Positions 1 to 8,072 of a stretch of 64,000 nt of DNA are shown here, in pieces. Under the pieces are notes generated by a model. The model did not search any database and was not told the origin of the DNA. It saw nothing but the letters and a program-made list of their open reading frames with translations. How positions within the stretch are numbered: the first letter of the stretch is position 1; each line of letters begins with the position of its first letter. This stretch comes from Streptomyces sp. KL109B (GTDB lineage: Bacteria; Actinomycetota; Actinomycetes; Streptomycetales; Streptomycetaceae). A program made the position numbers and the translations under genes. The stretch spans positions 62,001 to 126,000 of the forward strand of contig NZ_JASERL010000008.1 of NCBI RefSeq assembly GCF_030766935.1. The letters are read 5' to 3'.

Positions 1-291
1 CTCCGCCCGATCCTCATGACGGCACTCGCGACGATCTTCGCGCTGCTGCCGATGGCGCTCGGCGTCACGGGCGAGGGCGGCTTCATCGCGCAGCCACTGG
101 CCGTGGTGGTGATCGGCGGGTTGATCACGTCGACGCTGCTGACGCTGCTCCTCGTCCCGACGCTCTACGCGATGTTGGAGCTCCGGAAGGAGAAGCGGGC
201 GAAGAAGCGGGCCGCGAAGCGGGGCGACGGTGGCGGGTCCGGGGTTCCGCCCCAGACCCCGAGCCCCGACCCGGAGCCGGCGAACGTCTGA
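1..291 (+). CDS. RND-family efflux transporter, C-terminal end (partial)
   Basis: The frame is open from the first base, so the gene starts before the window. The visible ~96 residues hold two hydrophobic segments (an LRPILMTALATIFALLPMAL stretch, then a second around residues 35-57 ending LLVPTLYAMLE), followed by a Lys/Arg-rich and then Pro/Gly-rich cytoplasmic tail. The RPILMTALxTxxxLLPxAL pattern is the last-but-one helix region of AcrB/HME-type RND permeases, which drive proton-coupled export. Substrate cannot be judged. It converges on nadA with a hairpin terminator between. Confidence 0.8.
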   Translation, partial: LRPILMTALATIFALLPMALGVTGEGGFIAQPLAVVVIGGLITSTLLTLLLVPTLYAMLELRKEKRAKKRAAKRGDGGGSGVPPQTPSPDPEPANV

Positions 292-359
292 CGGTGGCCT
301 CCGCCGCCTTGGGCAATCTGCCGCCTTGGGCGGCAGGGTGGGCAAGGCGGCACCCCGGT

Positions 360-392
360 GCGGGGCGAGCGTTCATGTGGCGCTCGCCCCGC
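360..392. terminator. Bidirectional hairpin between the RND gene and nadA
   Basis: A perfect 12-bp stem, GCGGGGCGAGCG at 360-371 pairing with CGCTCGCCCCGC at 381-392, lies between two convergent stop codons. There is no long T-run, as is usual in Streptomyces. Confidence 0.7.
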
Positions 393-398
393 TTCCGG

Positions 399-1607
399 TT
401 ACGGCAGCGCCAGCATCCGCTCAAGCGCCAGCTTCGCGAACCGTTCCGTTTCGCGGTCCACCTCGATGCGGTTGACGAGGCGACCGTCCGCCAGGGACTC
501 CAACGCCCAGACGAGGTGCGGGAGATCGATCCGGTTCATGGTCGAGCAGAAGCACACCGTCTTGTCGAGGAAGACGATCTCCTTGTCCTCGGCGGCGAAC
601 CGGTTCGCGAGCCGCCGGACCAGGTTCAGCTCGGTCCCGATCGCCCACTTCGAACCCGCAGGCGCCGCCTCCAGCGCCTTGATGATGTACTCCGTCGACC
701 CGACGTGGTCCGCCGCCGCCACGACCTCGTGCTTGCACTCCGGGTGCACCAGGACGTTCACCCCGGGTATGCGGGCCCGCACGTCCTCCACGGACTCCAG
801 CGAGAAGCGCCCGTGCACGGAGCAGTGCCCGCGCCACAGGATCATCTTCGCGGCCCGCAGCTCCTCGACGGTCAGGCCGCCGTTCGGCTTGTGCGGGTTG
901 TAGACGACGCAGTCGTCGAGCGACATGCCGAGATCGCGGACGGCGGTGTTGCGCCCGAGGTGCTGGTCCGGCAGGAAGAGCACCTTGGTGGCACCGGCAT
1001 CGCCCTGCTCGAACGCCCAGTTCAGGGCCCGCTCGGCATTGCTGGACGTACAGATGGTCCCGCCGTGCTTGCCCGTGAACGCCTTGATGTCCGCCGAGGA
1101 GTTCATGTACGAGACGGGGACGACGGAGTCCGCGACGCCCGCCTCCGTGAGCACGTCCCAGCACTCGGCGACCTGCTCGGCCGTCGCCATGTCCGCCATG
1201 GAGCACCCGGCGGCGAGGTCCGGCAGGACCACCTTCTGGTCGTCCCCGGTCAGGATGTCGGCCGACTCGGCCATGAAGTGCACACCGCAGAACACGATGT
1301 ACTCGGCCTCGGGCCGCGCCGCCGCGTCCCGCGCCAGCTTGAAGGAGTCCCCGGTGACGTCCGCGAACTGGATGACCTCGTCGCGCTGGTAGTGGTGCCC
1401 CAGCACGAACACCTTGTCTCCGAGCTTTTCCTTGGCCGCGCGCGCCCGCTCGACCAGGTCCGGGTCGGACGGAGAGGGCAGGTCGCCGGGGCACTCCACG
1501 CCGCGCTCGCTCGCCGGGTCGGCCTCGCGGCCGAGCAGCAGGAGCGCCAGCGGCGTGGGGGAAACGTCCAGGTCGACGGGGGCCTGGGGGGACTGGGCCG
1601 TGGTCAC
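399..1607 (-). CDS. nadA: Quinolinate synthase A
   Basis: NadA condenses iminoaspartate with dihydroxyacetone phosphate to quinolinate, the precursor of NAD, using a [4Fe-4S] cluster. The protein shows GHHYQRDEVIQFADVTGDS near residue 70, CGVHFMAES, the CSMADMA cysteine, HPECKHEV and the C-terminal VCFCSTMNRI cysteine pair, all family hallmarks. I chose the GTG at 1607 (402 aa) because AAAGGG sits about 8 nt upstream. The GTG at 1616 would be only 3 nt from it. The gene stands alone here without nadB/nadC next to it. It is divergent from the Fe-S carrier erpA, which fits its need for a cluster. Confidence 0.96.
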   Translation of the reverse strand: MTTAQSPQAPVDLDVSPTPLALLLLGREADPASERGVECPGDLPSPSDPDLVERARAAKEKLGDKVFVLGHHYQRDEVIQFADVTGDSFKLARDAAARPEAEYIVFCGVHFMAESADILTGDDQKVVLPDLAAGCSMADMATAEQVAECWDVLTEAGVADSVVPVSYMNSSADIKAFTGKHGGTICTSSNAERALNWAFEQGDAGATKVLFLPDQHLGRNTAVRDLGMSLDDCVVYNPHKPNGGLTVEELRAAKMILWRGHCSVHGRFSLESVEDVRARIPGVNVLVHPECKHEVVAAADHVGSTEYIIKALEAAPAGSKWAIGTELNLVRRLANRFAAEDKEIVFLDKTVCFCSTMNRIDLPHLVWALESLADGRLVNRIEVDRETERFAKLALERMLALP

Positions 1608-1665
1608 GTCACGCACCCTTTCTTCGCTCTGCTCGACTTTTCGTCGAATTGACGCTATCTATCAT

Positions 1666-1678
1666 ACGTGCTTCACGT
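1666..1678. promoter_or_regulatory. ACGTG dyad in the nadA/erpA divergent promoter region
   Basis: ACGTG-CTT-CACGT is a perfect 5+3+5 dyad. On the nadA strand it overlaps a TATGAT sequence that could be a -10. Position and symmetry suggest an operator. The regulator is unknown. Confidence 0.35.
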
Positions 1679-1855
1679 CAGTTTGACGATGGCGAATTCG
1701 TCGATGTGACGCAATCCGCGACGGCCGTCCCGTGCCCCGCCTGCGACCGGTGTGCGAGCATGAAGAGAAGAAGTGCGAAACCCGGAATGGATCCGGGCCT
1801 TTGCCGGTTAGCAATGGTCGGCAAGCAGTCTCCGTACAACCCGGGAGAGATGTAG

Positions 1856-2212
1856 ATGTCCGTATCGGACGAGACCAGCACCGTCAGCGACGGCATCATC
1901 CTCAGCGACGAAGCCGCGGCCAAGGTCAAGGCTCTGCTGGACCAGGAAGGCCGTGACGACCTGGCGCTGCGCGTGGCTGTTCAGCCCGGAGGCTGCTCCG
2001 GCCTGCGCTACCAGCTCTTCTTCGACGAGCGCTCGCTCGACGGTGACGTCGTCAAGGACTTCGGCGGCGTGAAGGTCGTCACCGACCGCATGTCGGCCCC
2101 GTACCTGGGCGGCGCCTCCATCGACTTCGTCGACACGATCGAGAAGCAGGGCTTCACGATCGACAACCCGAACGCGACGGGTTCCTGCGCCTGCGGCGAC
2201 TCGTTCAGCTAA
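1856..2212 (+). CDS. erpA: Iron-sulfur cluster insertion protein (HesB/IscA family)
   Basis: This 118-aa A-type carrier delivers Fe-S clusters to apo-proteins in the cytoplasm. It contains GGCSGLRYQLFFDE near residue 42 and the C-terminal GSCACGDSF motif, giving the three conserved cysteines (C, then CxC). The length is normal for ErpA. GGGAGAG lies 6 nt before the ATG. It is transcribed divergently from nadA and followed by a strong terminator, so it is probably monocistronic. The mycobacterial counterpart in the same neighbourhood is Rv2204c. An IscA/SufA role cannot be excluded from sequence. Confidence 0.93.
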   Translation: MSVSDETSTVSDGIILSDEAAAKVKALLDQEGRDDLALRVAVQPGGCSGLRYQLFFDERSLDGDVVKDFGGVKVVTDRMSAPYLGGASIDFVDTIEKQGFTIDNPNATGSCACGDSFS

Positions 2213-2218
2213 GTCGCA

Positions 2219-2258
2219 CAGCCGTAAGGCCGTGCAGCCGTAAGGCCGTACAGCTGTA
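2219..2258 (+). repeat. 16-nt tandem repeat after erpA
   Basis: CAGCCGTAAGGCCGTG occurs twice in tandem, followed by a degenerate third copy (CAGCTGTAAAGCG), directly after the erpA stop and before its terminator. Confidence 0.6.
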
Positions 2259-2263
2259 AAGCG

Positions 2264-2297
2264 CGAAGGGGCGGTCCCTGCCGGGACCGCCCCTTCG
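2264..2297. terminator. Terminator between erpA and the downstream convergent gene
   Basis: GAAGGGGCGGTCCC at 2265-2278 pairs perfectly with GGGACCGCCCCTTC at 2283-2296 around a 4-nt loop, with one more flanking C-G pair. It lies between convergent genes. Confidence 0.85.
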
Positions 2298-2317
2298 GCA
2301 TGCCGAAGGGCCGCCGC

Positions 2318-3823
2318 TCAGCCGCGCGGCGCGGGTTCCACCCCGCCGGGCCCGTTCTGCCGCGCGTGCCGCACGGCGGATCCGTCGGCCGCCACCACCT
2401 TCCGCTCACCCAGCGGCGCGTCCAGCGAGACCGGCAACGTATAGAACTTCGCCAGCTCGATGCAGACGGTCCCCTTCTTCTTCGTCTCCGTGACCTTCAC
2501 GGTCACCCGGCCCCCGGACTCCTCCGCCGACGCCGCGTACTTGGCGCAGACCCCGCCGGTGAAGTGCACGGTCAGGGTCCGGCCCGAGGCGCTGTAGCCC
2601 TGGACGCGCACGGCACGGGTGTCGTCGCCGCCGTTCGACCCGCCGGAGGGGGAAGAGGGGGCCGGGCTGGCCGGTGAACCCTTCGCCCCCGTAAGGAACT
2701 TGGGCTCCACCGCCGGGTACGTCACCGTGAACGCGGCCCCCGCCCCGCCGGGCCGCACCTCGAACAGCCACGACGGCACCAGGGCCTGCCGCCCGCCGAC
2801 GGAGTGCGCGGCGAGCCCGAACGTCGCCTTGGTGACGGCGACCGTCGAGGGCTTCGGCGGGGACTGCGTACAGGCCGCGTCCTTCTCCAGCGGCGCCGCG
2901 CTCGCGCACCCTCCGACCGAGACCCGGCCACCCCCGGCCGCCGCCCCGTTCATCCGCTCAAGCGCCCGCTCCGCACCGACCGTCGGATATGTATCGCCCT
3001 TGACCGGCGCCTTCAACCGGCCGCTGCCGCCCACCACTTGACCGTCCGGGCCGACCTGGATCCCGGTCGACCAGCCGTACGTCGGCAGCCCGCCGACCGC
3101 CGGATCGGCGTTCACGACCCGGGTGGCGCCGATGAGTTGGTCCGCGTCCAGCTTGGCGTCGTCCTGGCCGAGCGCCTTCAGGACCGGCGCGGCGGCCTTC
3201 TTCGCGGCGGCCTCGCTCACCGCGTCCCCGCCGCTGGGGGCGCCGCACTTGGTCCCGCCGCCGCACTTGGCGGACGGCGCGTACCGCGCGTACGTCCAGG
3301 TCCCCGGCGCCTCCCGGCTCACCTGCAACGAGGGCCCGGAGCCGTCCTTCGTGGGCCCCACCTTCCAGGCGTCCCCGTCCGGCCGCGGCTTCCCGTGTAC
3401 GTCGAGGGCCTCGGCGAGCGCGGACACATCGGCCGCCGTCACTCCGCCGCTCGCCCGGTAGACGGGCGCCTGGTCCGGGCCCGCCGGGAGGTCGCCGGTC
3501 GCCTTGTAACGGGTGCCGTTCGGGTCGGGTTCACCTGGCGCGATCCCCGGCGACGTACCGGAACCGGAGGAACCGGAGGAACCGGAGGAGCCAGAAGAGC
3601 CGGAACCCTCGGAGTAGCCGTCGAGGGCGAGCGGCGGGGGAGTGGTGGAGCCTTCGCCGGGGCGCGCGCCGGACCCGCCCGGCCCGCCCGACGTGTCCCC
3701 CGCGTTCATCGCCACGTACGCGCCGCCACCGCCCGCGAGCAGGACCGCCGCCGCGACCGACACGACGGCCGCCGTGCGCCGCCGTCGCGGGTTCCGGTCC
3801 CGCGTCCGCTCTTCGCCGCTCAC
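2318..3823 (-). CDS. Membrane-anchored extracellular protein of unknown function
   Basis: The 501-aa product has a short Arg-rich N-terminus (NPRRRR), one hydrophobic segment around residues 20-43 and then an extracytoplasmic region. A Gly/Ser/Pro linker with repeated GSS units encoded by near-identical GGAACC-type triplets (about 3545-3610) separates anchor from body. The body is rich in Gly, Pro and Lys and has few cysteines. I see no catalytic motif. AAGGAG lies 7 nt upstream of the GTG at 3823, which decides the start over an upstream GTG at 3841. The position next to erpA and the adoK-like gene matches mycobacterial Rv2203, also an anchored protein of unknown role. Confidence 0.75.
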   Translation of the reverse strand: MSGEERTRDRNPRRRRTAAVVSVAAAVLLAGGGGAYVAMNAGDTSGGPGGSGARPGEGSTTPPPLALDGYSEGSGSSGSSGSSGSSGSGTSPGIAPGEPDPNGTRYKATGDLPAGPDQAPVYRASGGVTAADVSALAEALDVHGKPRPDGDAWKVGPTKDGSGPSLQVSREAPGTWTYARYAPSAKCGGGTKCGAPSGGDAVSEAAAKKAAAPVLKALGQDDAKLDADQLIGATRVVNADPAVGGLPTYGWSTGIQVGPDGQVVGGSGRLKAPVKGDTYPTVGAERALERMNGAAAGGGRVSVGGCASAAPLEKDAACTQSPPKPSTVAVTKATFGLAAHSVGGRQALVPSWLFEVRPGGAGAAFTVTYPAVEPKFLTGAKGSPASPAPSSPSGGSNGGDDTRAVRVQGYSASGRTLTVHFTGGVCAKYAASAEESGGRVTVKVTETKKKGTVCIELAKFYTLPVSLDAPLGERKVVAADGSAVRHARQNGPGGVEPAPRG

Positions 3824-3914
3824 CGCATCGCTCCTTCGCACCGGGGGACACCGGTGTGACGGGGCGCGGGGGTACGCGGTTCCCCTCGGCGGAAATGTCC
3901 CGCGCCAGGAGTGC

Positions 3915-4124
3915 CTAGTCGTCGAAACCGGCCATGGAGTCGATCAGCCGCGCCGACGACTCGGGCACGAACACCCCATGGATCCCGGCGGTCTTGGCCG
4001 CGACGCCGCGACCCTCCACCTCCCACGGCGCCGGCGGCGTCACCCAGTGCGGAAGCATCCGGACGCAGTCACCGCGCATCGCGGCCAGCCCGTCCTCGGC
4101 CGTGCCTGACACCTCGTAGGTCAT
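3915..4124 (-). CDS. Conserved small protein, unknown function
   Basis: A 69-aa acidic, cysteine-poor protein (MTYEVSGTAEDGLAAMRGD at the start, a PPAPWEVEGRGVAAKTAG core, ending MAGFDD). I do not recognise a domain. The ATG at 4124 has no Shine-Dalgarno, but a TACCGT hexamer sits 6 nt upstream, which suggests a leaderless mRNA. The longer in-frame start at 4151 would place that promoter inside the gene. Codon use matches its neighbours, so it is likely a real gene. It is divergent from the PfkB kinase. Confidence 0.6.
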   Translation of the reverse strand: MTYEVSGTAEDGLAAMRGDCVRMLPHWVTPPAPWEVEGRGVAAKTAGIHGVFVPESSARLIDSMAGFDD

Positions 4125-4130
4125 GTCCGC

Positions 4131-4136
4131 ACGGTA
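4131..4136 (-). promoter_or_regulatory. -10 element (TACCGT) of a leaderless small gene
   Basis: TACCGT lies 6 nt before the ATG at 4124, and no ribosome-binding site is present between them. Confidence 0.45.
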
Positions 4137-4306
4137 GACCTGAGGCGACATCCGAAGAAAGACCCGCTATCAGGCATTTCCCCTACTTCAGCCCGCGCAC
4201 CTCCACCGGGTAGCGTGAAGCGTCAAGCCCTCCCGTCTCCCACCACCACCCTTGTAATGGGCGCTGCGCGCGCCCCTCCATTTCTCGCAGGAAGCGATCT
4301 CACGCC

Positions 4307-5281
4307 GTGCGAATCGCAGTCACCGGCTCCATCGCCACCGACCACCTGATGACCTTCCCCGGCCGTTTCGCCGACCAGCTGGTCGCGGACCAGCTGCACA
4401 CGGTCTCCCTCTCCTTCCTCGTCGACGCCCTCGACGTACGCCGCGGCGGCGTCGGCCCCAACATCGCCTTCGGAATGGGACAGCTCGGCACGGGCCCGAT
4501 CCTGGTGGGCGCCGCAGGCTCGGACTTCGACGAGTACCGCGCGTGGCTCGACCGCCACGGCGTCGACACGGACTCGGTCCGGATCTCCGAAACCCTCCAG
4601 ACCGCCCGCTTCGTGTGCACGACGGACGCCGACCACAACCAGATCGGCTCCTTCTACACCGGCGCCATGAGCGAGGCCCGGCTCATCGAGCTGAAGACCG
4701 TCGCGGACCGCGTCGGCGGCCTCGACCTGGTCCTGATCGGCGCGGACGACCCGGAGGCGATGCTTCGGCACACGGAGGAGTGCCGCTCGCGCTCCATCCC
4801 GTTCGCCGCCGACTTCTCGCAGCAGATCGCGCGCATGGACGGCGAGGAGATCCGCGTCCTGCTCGACGGCGCCACATACCTCTTCTCGAACGAGTACGAG
4901 AAGGGCCTCATCGAGTCCAAGACCGGCTGGAGCGACGCCGAGATCCTCGGCAAGGTCGGCCACCGCGTCACCACGCTCGGCGCGCGCGGCGTGCGCATCG
5001 AGAAGGCCGGCGAGGACCCGATCGAGGTCGGCGTCCCGGAGGAGGAGGCCAAGGTCGACCCGACGGGCGTCGGCGACGCGTTCCGCGCGGGCTTCCTCTC
5101 CGGCCTGGCGTGGGGCGTCGGGCACGAGCGGGCGGCGCAGGTCGGCTGCATGCTCGCGACGCTGGTCATCGAGACGCTCGGCACGCAGGAGTACGAGCTG
5201 CGGCGGGCGCAGTTCATGGACCGCTTCCGCAAGGCCTACGGCGATGAGGCGGCGGCCGCGGTCGAGGGCCACCTGGGCTGA
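4307..5281 (+). CDS. PfkB-family carbohydrate/nucleoside kinase, adenosine-kinase-like
   Basis: A 324-aa ribokinase-fold kinase that phosphorylates a sugar or nucleoside hydroxyl with ATP. The N-terminus starts directly with the fold (MRIAVTGSIATDHLMTFPG). GGVGPNIAFGMGQLG is the substrate-binding segment, and DPTGVGDAFRAGF near the C-terminus is the PfkB anion-hole/catalytic-Asp signature, with Val where GAGD is usual. The mycobacterial gene at this syntenic position (Rv2202c) is adenosine kinase AdoK, so adenosine is the best substrate guess, by inference. The start is GTG, with a CAGGAAG ribosome-binding site about 12 nt upstream. Confidence 0.85.
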   Translation: MRIAVTGSIATDHLMTFPGRFADQLVADQLHTVSLSFLVDALDVRRGGVGPNIAFGMGQLGTGPILVGAAGSDFDEYRAWLDRHGVDTDSVRISETLQTARFVCTTDADHNQIGSFYTGAMSEARLIELKTVADRVGGLDLVLIGADDPEAMLRHTEECRSRSIPFAADFSQQIARMDGEEIRVLLDGATYLFSNEYEKGLIESKTGWSDAEILGKVGHRVTTLGARGVRIEKAGEDPIEVGVPEEEAKVDPTGVGDAFRAGFLSGLAWGVGHERAAQVGCMLATLVIETLGTQEYELRRAQFMDRFRKAYGDEAAAAVEGHLG

Positions 5282-5292
5282 TGTTTCGGTAG

Positions 5293-5342
5293 GGGCCGCG
5301 GCCGGTGCCGCTCCTTATGCTGAGCGGCGCGGCCGCGGTCCT
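5293..5342 (+). terminator. Hairpin after the PfkB kinase
   Basis: GGGGCCGCGGCC..GCCGCT pairs with AGCGGCGCGGCCGCGGTCC with a small bulge, followed by CTCTTT. It lies 11 nt after the stop. Confidence 0.7.
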
Positions 5343-5358
5343 CTTTGTGGTTGCGTTC

Positions 5359-5378
5359 GCGCAGTTCCCCGCGCCCCT
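5359..5378 (+). repeat. Dispersed Streptomyces intergenic element, copy 1
   Basis: GCGCAGTTCCCCGCGCCCCT overlaps the stop codon of the desulfurase-TusA gene. A near-identical copy in inverted orientation lies at 6804-6823 on the other side of the same gene. I recognise this sequence as frequent between Streptomyces genes. Confidence 0.65.
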
Positions 5379-6765
5379 AAAGACTCCGCCGGACCGTATA
5401 GACGCAGCCGCCCGATTCACGCGGCTCTGCCCCTACGTATTCATGGCCCTGGGTGAAGCACCAGGCGGGGATGTCGACCGCGGCCACCTCGTCGTCGGCG
5501 AGGACGGACACGGTGCCGCCGATCCGTACGCGGCCGATGGCCCTGCCGAGTTCGATGACCGGCTGAGGACACGTCATGCCCAGCGCGTCGACGGTCACCG
5601 ACTCCTCCGACTTCTCCGACCCCTCGGCCCCGGCGACCGGCGCACCCAGCTTCTCCCGCACTTCCCGCACCACCCCCGGCAGCACATCAAGGAACCGCTC
5701 GACCTCCGAGGCCTCCGTGCCAAGCGGCAGCGAGACCCGCACGTTCCCCTCGCTCACCACACCCATGGCGCGCAGCACATGGCTCGGCGTCAACGTGCTG
5801 CTCGTACAGGACGATCCGGACGACACGGAGAATCCGGCCCGGTCGAGCCCGTGCAACAGGCTCTCCCCGTCCACGTACAGACAAGAGAACGTCACCAGGT
5901 GCGGCAGCCTGCGCACCGGATCGCCGACGACTTCCACGTCCGGCAGCAGCTCGGGCACCCGCGCCCGGATCCGCTCCGTCAACTCCCTGAGCCGCGCCGC
6001 CTCCCCGGCGGCCTCGGCCCGCACGGCCCGCAGTGACGCGGCGGCGGCCACAATGCCCGGAATGTTCTCGAACCCGGCGGCCCGCCCCGACTCCCGCTCG
6101 TCGGAGGGCCCTTGCGGCGCGAACCGCGTCCCCTTCTTTACGACGAGCAGCCCGACCCCCGCGGGCCCGCCCCATTTGTGCGCGCTCCCGGCGAGCAACG
6201 ACCAGTCACCCGCCACCGGCCCCCACGCCAAGGACTGCGCGCCATCCACGAACAACGGCACCCCGGCGGCGCGACACGCCTCGGCGGCTTCGACGACCGG
6301 CTGCTCGCTCCCCACCTCGTGGTTGGCGGACTGCAGACACGCGAGCGCGGTGTCCTCGCGCAGCGCGTCACGGAAGCCCTCGACCGGAACCCGCCCTTCA
6401 CGCCCCACCGGGACCCGGGTCACCGACCCACCGGCCGTTTCGTGGGCCGCGGCCGAATGGAGTACGGCCGAATGTTCGACGGCCGACACGACCAGGTGAC
6501 TCCCGGCGCGCCGCCGCCCGGCAAGCGCCCCCGCCACGCCGTCGTGCACGGCCCGCGTCCCGGACGAGGTGAACACCAGCTCGTCGACCCGGCACCCCAC
6601 GGCCTCGGCAGCCGCCTCCCGCGCCGCGTCCAACAACAACCGCGCCCGCCGCCCTTCCCGATACAACCGCGACGGATCGGCCCACCCCTCATCGAGCGAG
6701 GCCTGCAAAGCCTGCCGGGCAACGGGGTGCAGGGGAGCGGAGGACGCCGAGTCGAAGTAGGCCAC
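5377..6765 (-). CDS. Cysteine desulfurase-TusA sulfurtransferase fusion
   Basis: The 462-aa protein joins two sulfur-transfer modules. Residues ~1-370 form a class V PLP enzyme: SANHEVG at 146-152, FVDGAQ at 172-177, the PLP lysine in SAHK (K197), and the active-site loop SSGSSCTSSTLTPSHVLRA with Cys320, closely like IscS/NifS. After a 20-residue acidic linker, residues ~390-462 are a TusA/SirA domain with the CPQP motif (Cys399). The fusion would pass persulfide sulfur from Cys320 directly to Cys399. It is a single gene divergent from ctaC. The final acceptor (tRNA thiolation, molybdopterin or another cofactor) is not visible from context. Confidence 0.9.
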   Translation of the reverse strand: MAYFDSASSAPLHPVARQALQASLDEGWADPSRLYREGRRARLLLDAAREAAAEAVGCRVDELVFTSSGTRAVHDGVAGALAGRRRAGSHLVVSAVEHSAVLHSAAAHETAGGSVTRVPVGREGRVPVEGFRDALREDTALACLQSANHEVGSEQPVVEAAEACRAAGVPLFVDGAQSLAWGPVAGDWSLLAGSAHKWGGPAGVGLLVVKKGTRFAPQGPSDERESGRAAGFENIPGIVAAAASLRAVRAEAAGEAARLRELTERIRARVPELLPDVEVVGDPVRRLPHLVTFSCLYVDGESLLHGLDRAGFSVSSGSSCTSSTLTPSHVLRAMGVVSEGNVRVSLPLGTEASEVERFLDVLPGVVREVREKLGAPVAGAEGSEKSEESVTVDALGMTCPQPVIELGRAIGRVRIGGTVSVLADDEVAAVDIPAWCFTQGHEYVGAEPRESGGCVYTVRRSL

Positions 6766-6803
6766 ACCGCAACGCTAAGGGGGCCGAGGAAGAAGGCGGC
6801 TCC

Positions 6804-6823
6804 AGGGGCGCGAGGAACCGCGC
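6804..6823 (-). repeat. Dispersed Streptomyces intergenic element, copy 2
   Basis: The minus strand reads GCGCGGTTCCTCGCGCCCCT, 18 of 20 matching copy 1 at 5359-5378 but in opposite orientation. It lies in the 347-bp divergent region before ctaC. The rest of that region (6766-7112) holds only promoter-like sequence, including TAGGGT at 6993-6998 toward ctaC. Confidence 0.6.
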
Positions 6824-7112
6824 ACCCCAACCACGCCCAACCGCCACCCGCCGACAACCGCACCCGGCTCGCCCAGGGCATCCCCCACCCCGACCCACCG
6901 TCAGAAACCCCCAAACACGGCCCGATCCCACCCTTCGGAGTGACCCGCGGCGCGTTAGGCACCCTCCCCGCGCAACCCCAAATAGCGTCCAGTAGGGTTT
7001 GGTCCGCATAAACATCCAAACCCCTGCCCGTGTGCCAGGGCGGCGAGCGACCAGCGAGATGGCGGCCGTAGCCAACCAAAGAGCGCGGGCGAGACTCTCG
7101 GGAAGGCGCTAC

Positions 7113-8072
7113 GTGAGTCCCAACGGCTCCGACCGCTCGTCGCGGCGCCCGATGCGGCGGAAGCTGCCGCAGGTGCTGACTGCGGGCCTGATCCTGGTAA
7201 CCGCTACCGGTTGCACATACAAGGACTTCCCTCGTCTTGGTATGCCCACCCCGGTGACCGAGGAGGCCCCTCGGATCCTCTCCCTCTGGCAGGGCTCGTG
7301 GGCGGCAGCGCTCGCCACGGGCGTGCTGGTGTGGGGTCTGATCCTGTGGAGTGTCATCTTCCACCGGCGCAGCCGCACCAAGATCGAGGTTCCCACTCAG
7401 ACGCGGTACAACATGCCGCTCGAGGCGCTGTACACGATCGTTCCGCTGATCGTCGTCTCGGTCCTCTTCTACTTCACCGCGCGCGACGAGTCGAAGCTTC
7501 TGAAGCTCGACGACAAGCCCGCGCACACTGTCAACGTGGTCGGCTACCAGTGGAGCTGGGGCTTCAACTACGTCGAGAACGTGCCGGGTGTCGACGGTGA
7601 CGCCAAGACCTCCAAGGAGCTCTCGGCTATCCCGAAGCGCTTCAAGGACGACTTCCCGGCGAACGCCGGCGGTGTCTACGAGGTCGGTACGCCTGGTGAG
7701 CGGAACCCGCAGACCAACAACCCCGGCCCGACCCTCTGGCTCCCCAAGGGCGAGAAGGTCCGCTTCGTTCTGACTTCGCGTGACGTCATCCACTCCTTCT
7801 GGGTGGTGCCGTTCCTGATGAAGCAGGACGTCATTCCGGGCCACACCAACTCCTTCGAGGTGACCCCCAACAAGGAGGGGACCTTCCTGGGCAAGTGCGC
7901 CGAGCTCTGCGGCGTCGACCACTCCCGGATGCTGTTCAACGTGAAGGTCGTCTCTCCTGAGCGTTACCAGCAGCACCTCAAGGACCTCGCGAAGAAGGGG
8001 CAGACCGGTTACGTCCCGGCTGGCATCGCCCAGACGGACCACGAGAAGAACCGGGAGACGAAGACAACGTGA
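7113..8072 (+). CDS. ctaC: Cytochrome c oxidase subunit II
   Basis: This subunit carries the CuA centre that accepts electrons from the bc1 complex in the aa3 oxidase. The 319-aa product has a lipoprotein-type signal ending in TATGC (Cys34), two membrane helices (about residues 60-85 and 105-125), and a periplasmic cupredoxin domain. That domain has VIHSFWVVPF and the CuA motif CAELCGVDHSRM (Cys262, Cys266, His, Met). GGAAGG lies 6 nt before the GTG at 7113, which is preferred over upstream in-frame starts. Its last 4 bases overlap ctaD. A TAGGGT hexamer at 6993-6998 may be the cluster promoter, leaving a ~105-nt leader. Confidence 0.96.
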   Translation: MSPNGSDRSSRRPMRRKLPQVLTAGLILVTATGCTYKDFPRLGMPTPVTEEAPRILSLWQGSWAAALATGVLVWGLILWSVIFHRRSRTKIEVPTQTRYNMPLEALYTIVPLIVVSVLFYFTARDESKLLKLDDKPAHTVNVVGYQWSWGFNYVENVPGVDGDAKTSKELSAIPKRFKDDFPANAGGVYEVGTPGERNPQTNNPGPTLWLPKGEKVRFVLTSRDVIHSFWVVPFLMKQDVIPGHTNSFEVTPNKEGTFLGKCAELCGVDHSRMLFNVKVVSPERYQQHLKDLAKKGQTGYVPAGIAQTDHEKNRETKTT

